Below the pieces are notes generated by a model that saw nothing but the letters and a program-made list of their open reading frames with translations, had not been told where the DNA came from and searched no databases. 64,000 bases of DNA from Allopusillimonas sp008369125 (lineage in GTDB: Bacteria > Pseudomonadota > Gammaproteobacteria > Burkholderiales > Burkholderiaceae_B), in contig NZ_VOAY01000003.1 of assembly GCF_008369125.1 (NCBI RefSeq), positions 620,001-684,000 of the forward strand. Direction: 5' to 3'. Position 1 is the first letter of the stretch, and each line of letters opens with the position of its first letter. Shown piece after piece: positions 16,812-24,873 of this stretch. The position numbers were made by a program, and so were the translations under genes.

Positions 16812-18239
16812 TCAGACGTGGGTTACGAACTTGGTTACCAGGTAGCCCTCGAAGGTTTCGGTGCCGCCTTCGCTGCCGATCCCGCTGTCTTTGATGCCGC
16901 CAAAAGGCGTTTCGGGCAGGGCGCTGCCGAAGTGGTTAATGTTGACCATGCCGGCTTCAATATTGTTGGATGCCTTGGTGGCTGTTTGCAGCGAGTTGGT
17001 AAACACATAAGATGACAGGCCGAAGGGCAATGAATTGGCCTTGCGGATTACATCGTCGGTGTCGGAAAACCGCGTAATAGGTGCAATGGGGCCAAAAGGC
17101 TCCTCGGTCATCAACATACTGTGATCGGGTACATCGGTAATCACCGTAGGGGCAAAAAAGTGGCCGCTGCGATCAAGTGGTTCGCCGCCCAACACGACTT
17201 TGCCGCCTAGTTCAAGCGCGTTATCGACAAATTTGCTCATGGTGGGTACACGGCGCTCGTGGGCAAGCGGGCCCATCTGCGTTTCAGGGTCGAGGCCATC
17301 GCCGACCCTGATGCCTTTGAGCGAATTGACAAAGCCTTCAAGAAACTGATCGTAGACTTTTTCGTGTATATAAAAACGGGTAGGCGACACGCAGACCTGG
17401 CCAGCGTTGCGCACCTTGAAGCGCGCAAGCTGTTGGGCCGCGCGGTCAACATCAGCGTCGTCAAAAACCAGTACGGGCGAGTGACCACCCAGTTCCATGG
17501 TAATGCGCTTCATGTGAGCCCCCGCCAGTGAGGCCAGATGCTTGCCCACAGGGACTGAGCCGGTGAACGATACCTTACGGACAATGGGTGAGCGGATGAG
17601 ATACTCGGAGATTTCGCTGGGTACGCCCCATACAATGTTGAGTACGCCGGGAGGCAGGCCAGCATCGTGAAACATGCGTGCGATGGCCATGACGGCACTG
17701 GGTGCGTCTTCGGGGCCTTTAAGAATAATGGTGCAACCCGCGCCGATGGCCGCGCAGATTTTGCGTATGGCCTGGTTGTAGGGGAAGTTCCAGGGCGTAA
17801 ACGCTGCACACACACCGACCGGCTCGCGCAACACCATCTGGCGTACTTCGGGGCTGCGGGGCAGCACCACGCGCCCGTATATACGGCGGCACTCTTCGGC
17901 GTGCCAGTCGCAGTGGTCTGCGCAGCTGACGATTTCGCCAATGGCTTCTGCCAGGGGCTTGCCCTGGTCAAGCGTGAGATTGCGCCCGATTTGGTCGGCG
18001 CGATCGCGTGAAAGTTGGCCGACCGTACGCAGGATCTCGGATCGTTGCATGGGCGAGCTGTGACGCCAGGTTGCGAAAGCGCGCTCGGCAGCCGCCAGCG
18101 CGCGGTCAAGGTCTGCTGTGTTGGCGTGCGGCAACTGGCCCAGTACCTCGAGCGTGGAGGGGTTGACTACAGGCTGGGTGTCGCGGCCCCCGCCTTCAAC
18201 GAATTCGCCATCTATATAGAGTGCCAGTGTCTCGTACAT
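16812..18239 (-). CDS. NAD(P)-dependent aldehyde dehydrogenase
   Basis: 475 residues, full-length ALDH superfamily member. The nucleophilic cysteine is in NAGQVCVSP, the general-base glutamate in TMELGGHSP, the cofactor-binding FTGSVPVGK, and FTPWNFPYNQ. Overall character is close to succinate-semialdehyde / broad-range aldehyde dehydrogenases (GabD-like), but substrate cannot be fixed by eye. GAAGGACGGAG precedes the ATG. It is monocistronic: its own terminator lies downstream and rplN is on the other strand upstream. A link to fatty-acid catabolism (oxidising fatty aldehydes) is only suggested by proximity to the fad operon. Confidence 0.9.
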   Translation of the reverse strand: MYETLALYIDGEFVEGGGRDTQPVVNPSTLEVLGQLPHANTADLDRALAAAERAFATWRHSSPMQRSEILRTVGQLSRDRADQIGRNLTLDQGKPLAEAIGEIVSCADHCDWHAEECRRIYGRVVLPRSPEVRQMVLREPVGVCAAFTPWNFPYNQAIRKICAAIGAGCTIILKGPEDAPSAVMAIARMFHDAGLPPGVLNIVWGVPSEISEYLIRSPIVRKVSFTGSVPVGKHLASLAGAHMKRITMELGGHSPVLVFDDADVDRAAQQLARFKVRNAGQVCVSPTRFYIHEKVYDQFLEGFVNSLKGIRVGDGLDPETQMGPLAHERRVPTMSKFVDNALELGGKVVLGGEPLDRSGHFFAPTVITDVPDHSMLMTEEPFGPIAPITRFSDTDDVIRKANSLPFGLSSYVFTNSLQTATKASNNIEAGMVNINHFGSALPETPFGGIKDSGIGSEGGTETFEGYLVTKFVTHV

Positions 18240-18672
18240 GCTCCGTCCTTCTTCCTAGTGCTTGGTTTACAATTAAGTGCCGATTAACCCGCGACCAGTT
18301 CAGTTGCCTGATTCGTTGGGCGATCGTGCAAACGCCTATAATGCCCCGCTACAGGGCAGTTGTTTATCAATGATGCCAGTTAACCACAGCTTGTCAGTGG
18401 TAGGGCACCAAGACTTGCATAAGAAAAAAAAATAGAATAACATATCGAGCTTGCTGGCAGAAACGCAATAAAAGGCGCTACGATAGTGTCTTTATTTAGT
18501 GGCCGGTAAAAAGCAGAGCACGCGGAACAAAACGCGAGCTTTTTAGCACGATTTCAACCCAGGGTTTGGGGGCGCCAGAGTTGTTCTGGTGTGTTTGAAC
18601 CTGACGGGACCAAAACTGGTTGCGCGGTTGCCGAGAGGCGACGTTAGCGGCTAAGTTGGAACAGGAAAAATC
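18240..18672 (+). other. Leader/promoter region of the spc operon
   Basis: 433 bases between the start of the divergent aldehyde dehydrogenase and rplN. No gene is supported. It must hold promoters for both directions, because the S10 operon terminates at 4288 and cannot read into rplN. A TATAAT lies at 18337-18342, and an A-rich tract (AAGAAAAAAAAATAGAATAA) at 18421-18440. If the TATAAT is used, rplN has a leader of more than 300 bases. Confidence 0.55.
18316..18342 (+). promoter_or_regulatory. Candidate spc-operon promoter
   Basis: Perfect -10 hexamer TATAAT at 18337-18342. The nearest -35-like hexamer is TTGGGC at 18316-18321, only 15 bases upstream, so the assignment is weak. Context (first gene of a long essential operon downstream, no read-through possible) demands a promoter somewhere here. 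Confidence 0.4.
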
Positions 18673-19041
18673 ATGATCCAAATGCAGACCACGCTAAACG
18701 TGGCCGATAACACGGGTGCACGCTCAATCATGTGCATCAAGGTGTTAGGCGGCTCGAAGCGCCGTTACGCCGCTATCGGCGACATCATCAAGGTGTCCGT
18801 CAAAGAAGCGGCCCCACGCGGGCGCGTTAAAAAAGGCGAAATTTACAACGCAGTCGTTGTACGTACCGCCAAGGGTGTTCGCCGTAAAGACGGTTCACTC
18901 ATCAAGTTCGGCGGCAACGCCGCTGTTTTGCTCAACGCTAAGCTGGAACCCATCGGCACGCGTATCTTCGGCCCTGTCACGCGCGAATTGCGTACAGAGA
19001 AGTTCATGAAGATCGTGTCTCTGGCTCCCGAAGTGCTGTAA
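18673..19041 (+). CDS. rplN: 50S ribosomal protein L14
   Basis: L14, 122 residues, at the subunit interface (bridges B5/B8) and target of the silencing factor RsfS. It opens MIQMQTTLNVADNTGAR and contains CIKVLGGSKRRYA and GDIIKVSVKEAAPRG, textbook L14. It is the first gene of the spc cluster here, separated from rpsQ by about 14.5 kb. In most bacteria rplN directly follows rpsQ. Its own upstream promoter is therefore required. Confidence 0.98.
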   Translation: MIQMQTTLNVADNTGARSIMCIKVLGGSKRRYAAIGDIIKVSVKEAAPRGRVKKGEIYNAVVVRTAKGVRRKDGSLIKFGGNAAVLLNAKLEPIGTRIFGPVTRELRTEKFMKIVSLAPEVL

Positions 19042-19052
19042 GGGGCAATCAC

Positions 19053-19373
19053 ATGCAAAGAATCCGTAAAGGCGACGAAGTCATTGTATTGACCGGTCGC
19101 GACAAAAAACGCCGTGGCACAGTACTTCAGCTCGTCGGCACCGATCAGGTGCTGGTTGAAGGCATCAATGTCGTCAAAAAGCATGTCAAAGCCAATCCAA
19201 TGGCTGGCACGCAGGGCGGCATCGTCGACAAGACCATGCCCATCCATATCTCTAACGTTGCTCTCTTCAATGCCGAAACTGGCAAAGGTGATCGGGTAGG
19301 CGTCAAGATTGAAGATGGTAGCAAGGTCCGTGTATTTCGTTCCAGCGGCGCTGTCGTTGGCGCCAAGGCTTAA
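19053..19373 (+). CDS. rplX: 50S ribosomal protein L24
   Basis: L24, 106 residues, an assembly initiator that binds the 5' end of 23S rRNA. The KOW motif is at the N-terminus (IRKGDEVIVLTGRDKKRRGTV). NVVKKHVKANP and GIVDKTMPIHISNVALF are conserved. Spaced 11 bases from rplN behind AAGGGGC, and followed by the TAAGGGGCGTAGAACATG junction to rplE, which is identical to the rplB-rpsS junction. Confidence 0.97.
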   Translation: MQRIRKGDEVIVLTGRDKKRRGTVLQLVGTDQVLVEGINVVKKHVKANPMAGTQGGIVDKTMPIHISNVALFNAETGKGDRVGVKIEDGSKVRVFRSSGAVVGAKA

Positions 19374-19385
19374 GGGGCGTAGAAC

Positions 19386-19925
19386 ATGGCTCGTTTACAA
19401 GAGTTTTACAATAGCAAGGTTGCTGCCGACCTGCAGGCCAAATTTGGCTACAAAAGCGTCATGCAAGTGCCGCGCATCAAGAAGATCACCCTGAACATGG
19501 GTGTTTCTGAAGCCGTAGCCGACAAAAAGGTCATTGAGCACGCTGTCGCTGACCTAACCAAGATCTCGGGTCAAAAGCCTGTAGTAACCAAGACGCGCAA
19601 GGCTATCGCGGGTTTCAAAATCCGTGAAGACTACCCAATTGGTTGCATGGTTACACTGCGTGGCAAGCGTATGTACGAATTCCTCGATCGTCTGATCGCT
19701 GTGGCCCTGCCGCGCGTTCGTGACTTCCGCGGGGTGTCGGGTCGTGCGTTTGACGGTCGTGGCAACTACAACATCGGGGTGAAAGAGCAGCTCATTTTCC
19801 CCGAAATCGAATATGACAAGATCGACGCAGTGCGTGGTATGAACATCAGCATTACCACTTCTGCCAAGACTGACGAAGAAGCCAAGGCGTTGCTTACTGC
19901 CTTTAGCTTCCCGTTTCGTAATTAA
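19386..19925 (+). CDS. rplE: 50S ribosomal protein L5
   Basis: L5, 179 residues, binds 5S rRNA and forms the central protuberance and bridge B1b with S13. Diagnostic blocks: VMQVPRIKKITLNMGVSEA, GQKPVVTKTRKAIAGFKIRE, and DFRGVSGRAFDGRGNYN. In E. coli the S8 repressor site sits at this gene's start; the corresponding mRNA structure was not evident by eye here. Confidence 0.98.
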   Translation: MARLQEFYNSKVAADLQAKFGYKSVMQVPRIKKITLNMGVSEAVADKKVIEHAVADLTKISGQKPVVTKTRKAIAGFKIREDYPIGCMVTLRGKRMYEFLDRLIAVALPRVRDFRGVSGRAFDGRGNYNIGVKEQLIFPEIEYDKIDAVRGMNISITTSAKTDEEAKALLTAFSFPFRN

Positions 19926-19936
19926 GGGGCGTTGAC

Positions 19937-20242
19937 GTGGCTAAACTTTCACTCATCAATCGCGACATCAAACGCGCCAAGCTGGCAGAAAAATACGCTC
20001 CCAAGCGTGCGGCCCTCAAGGCAATCATCGACGATCAAGCAAAGACCGACGAAGAACGCTACCAGGCCCGGCTCCAACTTCAGCAACTGCCGCGCAATTC
20101 CAATCCAACACGCCAGCGTAATCGTTGTGTCGTAACGGGCCGCGCACGTGGCGTCTATAGCAAGTTCGGTCTTGCTCGTCACAAGCTGCGCGAAATGGCG
20201 CTGCGTGGCGAAGTGCCCGGCATGACCAAAGCCAGCTGGTAG
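19937..20242 (+). CDS. rpsN: 30S ribosomal protein S14 (long, zinc-free type)
   Basis: S14, 101 residues, with a GTG start at 19937 preceded by AAGGGGCG. The C-terminal core NRCVVTGRARGVYSKFGLARHKLREMA contains only one cysteine, so this is the C-minus form that needs no zinc, as in E. coli. It lies in the head of the 30S subunit next to S3 and S10. The N-terminal helix MAKLSLINRDIKRAKLAEKY is typical. Confidence 0.97.
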   Translation: MAKLSLINRDIKRAKLAEKYAPKRAALKAIIDDQAKTDEERYQARLQLQQLPRNSNPTRQRNRCVVTGRARGVYSKFGLARHKLREMALRGEVPGMTKASW

Positions 20243-20253
20243 GAGAAATATAC

Positions 20254-20649
20254 ATGAGCATGAGCGATCCCATCGCCGACATGTTGACCCGTGTGCGTAA
20301 CGCGCAAATGGTTAACAAAACGTCGGTAAGCATGCCCTCCTCGAAGCTTAAGGTAGCTATTGCTGCCGTGCTGAAAGACGAAGGCTATATCGACAGTTTC
20401 CAGATCACGGGCGACCAGGCTAAGCCGGTTCTCGAGATCACCCTCAAATATTACGCTGGCCGTCCGGTCATCGAGCGTATCGACCGTGTTTCACGTCCAG
20501 GGCTGCGTATCTACAAAAGCAGCAAAACCATTCCGCACGTCATGAATGGTCTGGGTGTTGCAATCGTGTCGACGCCGCGCGGTGTCATGACTGATCGCAA
20601 GGCGCGCGCCACGGGCGTGGGCGGCGAAGTACTTTGCTACGTGGCATAA
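20254..20649 (+). CDS. rpsH: 30S ribosomal protein S8
   Basis: S8, 131 residues, a primary binder of 16S rRNA helix 21 and, in E. coli, translational repressor of the spc operon. MSMSDPIADMLTRVRNAQ at the start, RPGLRIYKS, and the C-terminal GLGVAIVSTPRGVMTDRKAR are family marks. AGGAGA lies before the ATG. Two in-frame ATGs (20254 and 20260) fit; the first matches the usual start. Confidence 0.98.
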   Translation: MSMSDPIADMLTRVRNAQMVNKTSVSMPSSKLKVAIAAVLKDEGYIDSFQITGDQAKPVLEITLKYYAGRPVIERIDRVSRPGLRIYKSSKTIPHVMNGLGVAIVSTPRGVMTDRKARATGVGGEVLCYVA

Positions 20650-20659
20650 GGAGAATCAT

Positions 20660-21193
20660 ATGTCACGTATTGCCAAGTACCCCGTTCCCGTACCCCAAGG
20701 CGTAGAAGCCACCATCAGTGCTGGTCAAATTGTTGTAAAGGGCCCTTTGGGCACGCTGCAGCAGACCGTCAATGATGATGTGGTCATCCGTCAGGAAGAC
20801 AACCAACTTTCCGTTGCTGTTGCCAACGACTCCCGCCAGGCGAAAGCCATGTCGGGCACCATGCGCGCGCTTGTCGCCAACATGGTTACAGGCGTCAGCA
20901 AGGGCTTCGAACGCAAGCTGAACCTGGTCGGCGTGGGTTTCCGCGCTCAGATCCAGGGCAATGCCGTTAAGCTTCAGCTTGGTTTCTCGCACGATATCGT
21001 GCACCAACTGCCTGAAGGCATCAAGGCTGAATGTCCTACCCAGACGGAAATCGTCATCAAGGGTTCCGACAAACAGATCGTTGGTCAGGTGGCCGCAGAA
21101 ATCCGCGCGTACCGCGAACCCGAGCCTTACAAAGGCAAGGGCGTGCGTTACGCCGATGAGCGCGTCATCATCAAAGAAACCAAGAAGAAATAA
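20660..21193 (+). CDS. rplF: 50S ribosomal protein L6
   Basis: L6, 177 residues, two homologous RNA-binding domains near the GTPase centre. MSRIAKYPVPVPQGVEATI at the start, GTMRALVANMVTGVSKGFE in the middle and the signature KGKGVRYADERVIIKETKKK region at the C-terminus. AAGGAG precedes the ATG. Gap to rplR is 21 bases, the longest between the genes in this part of the operon. Confidence 0.98.
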   Translation: MSRIAKYPVPVPQGVEATISAGQIVVKGPLGTLQQTVNDDVVIRQEDNQLSVAVANDSRQAKAMSGTMRALVANMVTGVSKGFERKLNLVGVGFRAQIQGNAVKLQLGFSHDIVHQLPEGIKAECPTQTEIVIKGSDKQIVGQVAAEIRAYREPEPYKGKGVRYADERVIIKETKKK

Positions 21194-21214
21194 GCGCGCA
21201 GGCAAGGACGAATC

Positions 21215-21580
21215 ATGGACAAGAAAATCTCTCGTTTGCGTCGTGCAGTTGCGACCCGCCGGAAAATCTCCGAGCTGCGTGTACACCGCTTGTCGGTATA
21301 CCGCTCCAACACGCACATTTATGCAAACATCATTTCGCCGGAAGGTGATCGTGTGCTCATCAGCGCTTCGACGCTCGAGCCCGAGGTGCGCAAAGAGCTG
21401 GCCAGCAACAAAGCTAACGGTGGCGATACAGCCGCTGCTGGCCTCGTTGGCAAGCGCGTCGCCGAAAAAGCAAAAGCCGCCGGTATCGAGCTGGTAGCGT
21501 TTGATCGTTCGGGCTTCCGTTATCATGGCCGCGTCAAGGCGTTGGCCGAAGCCGCGCGTGAAGCCGGCCTGAAGTTCTAA
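21215..21580 (+). CDS. rplR: 50S ribosomal protein L18
   Basis: L18, 121 residues, binds 5S rRNA with L5 and L25. It begins MDKKISRLRRAVATRRKI and ends with the conserved FDRSGFRYHGRVKALAEAAREAGLKF pattern. SVYRSNTHIYANII forms the core strands. GGACG lies before the ATG. Ordinary in length and composition. Confidence 0.98.
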   Translation: MDKKISRLRRAVATRRKISELRVHRLSVYRSNTHIYANIISPEGDRVLISASTLEPEVRKELASNKANGGDTAAAGLVGKRVAEKAKAAGIELVAFDRSGFRYHGRVKALAEAAREAGLKF

Positions 21581-21592
21581 AGGAATTGTCAA

Positions 21593-22111
21593 ATGGCTAA
21601 AGCACAAGGCAAACACGCCGCCGACGAGCGCGACGACGGCTTCCGCGAAAAAATGATCGCGGTCAACCGTGTCAGCAAGGTAGTTAAGGGTGGTCGCACC
21701 ATGAGCTTCGCTGCGCTGAGCGTGGTTGGCGACGGCGACGGCCGCATCGGCATGGGCAAAGGTAAAGCCCGTGAAGTGCCCGTTGCTGTACAGAAAGCAA
21801 TGGAACAGGCTCGTCGCGGTCTTTACAAAGTGCCGCTTAAAAATGGCACTATTCATCACACAGTTGTCGGCCAGCACGGCGCCTCCAAGGTGCTCATCTC
21901 GCCGGCCGCAGAAGGTACTGGCGTAATTGCCGGCGGCCCCATGCGCGCCATTTTTGAAGTAATGGGCGTACGTAACGTCGTTGCAAAAAGCCTCGGCTCA
22001 AGCAACCCGTACAACATGGTCCGCGCAACCCTCAACGGCCTGCGTGCCTGCTCGACTCCTTCCGAAGTTGCTGCCAAGCGCGGCAAGTCGGTAGAAGAAA
22101 TACTGGGGTAA
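21593..22111 (+). CDS. rpsE: 30S ribosomal protein S5
   Basis: S5, 172 residues, at the mRNA entry and decoding region. Contains the double-stranded RNA-binding-like N-domain (NRVSKVVKGGRTMSFAAL), GDGRIGMGKGKAREV, and the C-domain GPMRAIFEVMGVRNVVAKSLGS. The loop VKGGR is where spectinomycin-resistance changes occur in E. coli; the residues look wild type. AAAGGA precedes the start; the stop is 3 bases from rpmD. Confidence 0.98.
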   Translation: MAKAQGKHAADERDDGFREKMIAVNRVSKVVKGGRTMSFAALSVVGDGDGRIGMGKGKAREVPVAVQKAMEQARRGLYKVPLKNGTIHHTVVGQHGASKVLISPAAEGTGVIAGGPMRAIFEVMGVRNVVAKSLGSSNPYNMVRATLNGLRACSTPSEVAAKRGKSVEEILG

Positions 22112-22114
22112 GTC

Positions 22115-22300
22115 ATGGCACAGAAAGAAATAAAAGTTACTCTCGTGCGCTCTGTTATCGGCACCAAACAGTCTCACCGCGCTACTGTTCGCGGCCTGGG
22201 CCTGGGTCGTGTAAATAGCAGCCGCGTATTAGTCGATACGCCCGAGGTGCGTGGGATGATCCGTAAAGTGGATTATCTGGTCACCGTCTCGGAAGCCTGA
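22115..22300 (+). CDS. rpmD: 50S ribosomal protein L30
   Basis: L30, 61 residues, a small alpha-beta protein of the large subunit absent from some bacterial lineages. KVTLVRSVIGTKQSHRATVRGLGLGRVNS is the diagnostic block and GMIRKVDYLVTV the final strand. It starts 3 bases past the rpsE stop with GGGGTAAG as ribosome-binding region. Confidence 0.97.
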   Translation: MAQKEIKVTLVRSVIGTKQSHRATVRGLGLGRVNSSRVLVDTPEVRGMIRKVDYLVTVSEA

Positions 22301-22310
22301 AGGAATCGAG

Positions 22311-22751
22311 ATGTCAGAAACTCAACTTAATACGCTAAGCCCTGCCGAAGGCAGCAAGCGCGCGCGTCGTCGCGTGGGCCGTGGCATAGGCTCCGGCTTC
22401 GGTAAAACTGCTGGCCGTGGTCACAAAGGCCAAAAGTCCCGTACCGGTGGCTTCCACAAGGTCGGTTTTGAAGGCGGCCAGATGCCCCTTCAGCGTCGTC
22501 TGCCCAAGCGTGGTTTTACCTCGCTAACCAAGCGCCTGACGGCTCAGGTTCGCCTGTCCGACCTGCAGGCACTGCCAGTCGACGAAATCGACGTGCAAGT
22601 GCTCAAGCAAGCCGGTATCGTGGGTCAATCCGTGCGTTTTGCCAAAGTAATCAAGTCGGGTGAACTTTCCCGCAAGGTTACGCTGAAAGGCATTGCTGCT
22701 ACGGCCGGCGCACGCGTCGCAATTGAAGCAGCCGGCGGCTCGCTGGCTTAA
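22311..22751 (+). CDS. rplO: 50S ribosomal protein L15
   Basis: L15, 146 residues. The Gly/Arg-rich N-terminal extension is typical (RRRVGRGIGSGFGKTAGRGHKGQKSR), then GFEGGQMPLQRRLPKRGF and the C-terminal globular domain with VKQAGIVGQ-like sequence. AAGGAATCGAG precedes the ATG. It lies directly before secY, the standard spc order. Confidence 0.98.
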   Translation: MSETQLNTLSPAEGSKRARRRVGRGIGSGFGKTAGRGHKGQKSRTGGFHKVGFEGGQMPLQRRLPKRGFTSLTKRLTAQVRLSDLQALPVDEIDVQVLKQAGIVGQSVRFAKVIKSGELSRKVTLKGIAATAGARVAIEAAGGSLA

Positions 22752-22760
22752 GGGGTAACG

Positions 22761-24086
22761 GTGGCTAAAGCACAGGCTCAGAGTAAAACAGGTTCGCGAT
22801 ACGGCGATCTCAAGCGTCGCGTCGTTTTCCTGCTGCTCGCCCTGGTTGTCTACCGGCTGGGCACGCACATACCTGTACCGGGTATTAACCCCGACGCGCT
22901 GGCCGACATGTTCCAGCAGAACCAGAGCGGTATTCTGGGTCTGTTCAACATGTTCTCTGGCGGTGCGCTCGAACGGTTCTCGGTGTTTGCCCTGGGCATC
23001 ATGCCTTACATCTCGGCCTCCATCATTATGCAGTTGATGGCGGTTGTGGTGCCTACGCTTGAAGCCATCAAAAAAGAAGGCGAATCCGGGCGGCGCAAGA
23101 TCACCCAGTACACCCGCTACGGCACGGTGTTTCTGGCCTTGTTCCAGGCCATAGGTATTTCGGTTGCGCTCGAGTCGCAACCGGGCTTGGTCATCGATCC
23201 GGGTATGCTTTTCCGGTTTACTACCATCGTCACCCTGGTTACCGGCACCATGTTCATCATGTGGTTGGGCGAACAGATAACCGAACGCGGTATCGGCAAT
23301 GGTATTTCCATTCTGATCTTCGCAGGTATTGTGGCAGGCCTGCCCAGCGCGCTTACTGGCATGCTGGATCTGGTCCGCACTGATGCCATGTCTGTATTAT
23401 CGGCGCTGTTCATCTTCGCACTGGTGATTCTCGTTACCTACTTTGTCGTGTTCGTCGAGCGTGGTCAGCGACGTGTCACGGTTAATTACGCCAAACGCCA
23501 GGTTGGCAACAAGATCTACGGTGGGCAAAGTTCGCATCTGCCCCTGAAGCTGAATATGTCCGGTGTCATTCCGCCCATTTTCGCTTCGTCGATCATTCTG
23601 TTGCCCGCCACCATCACCAGCTGGTTCTCCAGCAACCCCAACATGCGTTGGCTTGGTGATATGGCTGCGGCGTTGTCGCCTGGGCAACCGCTTTACATTA
23701 CGCTTTACGCTGCACTAATTATCTTCTTTTGCTTTTTCTATACAGCACTGGTGTTTAACAGTCGTGAAACAGCAGACAACCTGAAGAAAAGCGGTGCATT
23801 TGTTCCGGGTATCCGACCTGGTGAGCAGACAAGTCGTTATATCGACAAGATATTGATGCGTCTGACATTGGCCGGTGCTATCTACATTACTGTGGTCTGC
23901 CTCTTGCCAGAACTGATGCAGGCACGCTGGAATGTACCGTTTTATTTTGGTGGAACCTCTTTGTTAATTATCGTGGTGGTGACCATGGACTTCATGGCAC
24001 AGGCCCAGGCCTACATGATGTCTCACCAGTACGACTCGCTGCTCAAGAAGGCTAACTTCAAGGGTGCGGGAATGCCAATGCGGTAA
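22761..24086 (+). CDS. secY: Protein translocase subunit SecY
   Basis: 441 residues, ten transmembrane helices, the channel of the Sec translocon. GTG start at 22761 behind AAGGGG. Visible marks: RRVVFLLLALVVYRLGTHIPVPG (helix 1 and plug approach), MPYISASIIMQL, the cytosolic loop VERGQRRVTVNYAKRQVG with the conserved arginines for SecA/ribosome binding, and FVPGIRPGEQTSRYI. It ends KGAGMPMR. Full-length and intact. Confidence 0.98.
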   Translation: MAKAQAQSKTGSRYGDLKRRVVFLLLALVVYRLGTHIPVPGINPDALADMFQQNQSGILGLFNMFSGGALERFSVFALGIMPYISASIIMQLMAVVVPTLEAIKKEGESGRRKITQYTRYGTVFLALFQAIGISVALESQPGLVIDPGMLFRFTTIVTLVTGTMFIMWLGEQITERGIGNGISILIFAGIVAGLPSALTGMLDLVRTDAMSVLSALFIFALVILVTYFVVFVERGQRRVTVNYAKRQVGNKIYGGQSSHLPLKLNMSGVIPPIFASSIILLPATITSWFSSNPNMRWLGDMAAALSPGQPLYITLYAALIIFFCFFYTALVFNSRETADNLKKSGAFVPGIRPGEQTSRYIDKILMRLTLAGAIYITVVCLLPELMQARWNVPFYFGGTSLLIIVVVTMDFMAQAQAYMMSHQYDSLLKKANFKGAGMPMR

Positions 24087-24093
24087 ATAGAGA

Positions 24094-24312
24094 ATGACAA
24101 AAGACGACGTCATACAAATGCAGGGAGAGGTTCTCGAGAACCTTCCCAACGCAACATTTCGCGTCAAGCTAGAAAACGGCCATATTGTTCTTGGCCACAT
24201 ATCGGGCAAGATGCGCATGCATTACATCCGGATCCTGCCGGGCGACAAGGTCACAGTGGAACTAACACCCTATGACCTGTCTCGCGCCAGGATTGTCTTC
24301 CGCTCTAAATAA
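24094..24312 (+). CDS. infA: Translation initiation factor IF-1
   Basis: IF-1, 72 residues, an S1-like OB-fold protein binding the 30S A site. MTKDDVIQMQGEVLENLPNATFRV and GHISGKMRMHYIRILPGDKV are family hallmarks. It is spaced 7 bases from secY, whose position matches the secY-infA-rpmJ order common in Betaproteobacteria and Firmicutes (E. coli has infA elsewhere). Confidence 0.97.
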   Translation: MTKDDVIQMQGEVLENLPNATFRVKLENGHIVLGHISGKMRMHYIRILPGDKVTVELTPYDLSRARIVFRSK

Positions 24313-24343
24313 GCGGCCGGTTAAAGGAAACTAGGAGTCAACC

Positions 24344-24457
24344 ATGAAGGTAATGGCATCGGTAAAGCGGATCTGCCGCAACTGCAAGATCATTAAACGT
24401 CACGGCGTGGTGCGAGTCATCTGCACTGACCCACGTCACAAGCAGCGTCAAGGCTAA
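24344..24457 (+). CDS. rpmJ: 50S ribosomal protein L36 (zinc-ribbon form)
   Basis: 37 codons: MKVMASVKRICRNCKII...DPRHKQRQG. Zinc ligands Cys11, Cys14, Cys27 and His32 are all present, so this is the C-plus form that depends on zinc. AGGAG lies seven bases before the ATG. Its position between infA and rpsM is the standard one. Confidence 0.97.
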   Translation: MKVMASVKRICRNCKIIKRHGVVRVICTDPRHKQRQG

Positions 24458-24492
24458 TGGCCTCAACGCAACGGATTTAACAAGGAAAAGTC

Positions 24493-24858
24493 ATGGCCCG
24501 TATTGCTGGCATTAACATTCCGCCGCATCAACACGCCGAAATCGGACTGACCGCGATTTTTGGTATTGGTCGCACTCGCGCTCGCAAAATTTGCGAAGCG
24601 GCGGGCGTCGAGCTCTCCAAAAAAGTCAAAGATCTGACCGACACCGAGCTTGAGCGCATTCGTGAACACGTAGGCGTGTTCACAGTCGAAGGCGATTTGC
24701 GTCGTGAAGTACAACTGTCGATCAAGCGTCTGATCGATCTGGGAACCTACCGTGGTCTGCGTCATAAGCGTGGTCTGCCTGTGCGTGGTCAACGCACCCG
24801 TACCAACGCCCGCACCCGCAAGGGGCCGCGTCGCGCTGCTGCTTCCCTGAAGAAATAA
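24493..24858 (+). CDS. rpsM: 30S ribosomal protein S13
   Basis: S13, 121 residues, head of the 30S subunit, contacts P-site tRNA and bridge B1. MARIAGINIPPHQHAEIGLTAIFGIG and the basic C-terminal tail (RGLRHKRGLPVRGQRTRTNARTRKGP) are diagnostic. First gene of the alpha operon block rpsM-rpsK-rpsD-rpoA-rplQ. AAGGAA precedes the ATG. Confidence 0.98.
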   Translation: MARIAGINIPPHQHAEIGLTAIFGIGRTRARKICEAAGVELSKKVKDLTDTELERIREHVGVFTVEGDLRREVQLSIKRLIDLGTYRGLRHKRGLPVRGQRTRTNARTRKGPRRAAASLKK

Positions 24859-24873
24859 TCGAGGAATTAGAAG

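Noticed and set aside
20663..21877. Open frame of about 404 codons on the minus strand across rplF-rplR-rpsE
   Set aside because: Antisense to three intact, conserved ribosomal genes; a codon-bias shadow with no recognisable domains.
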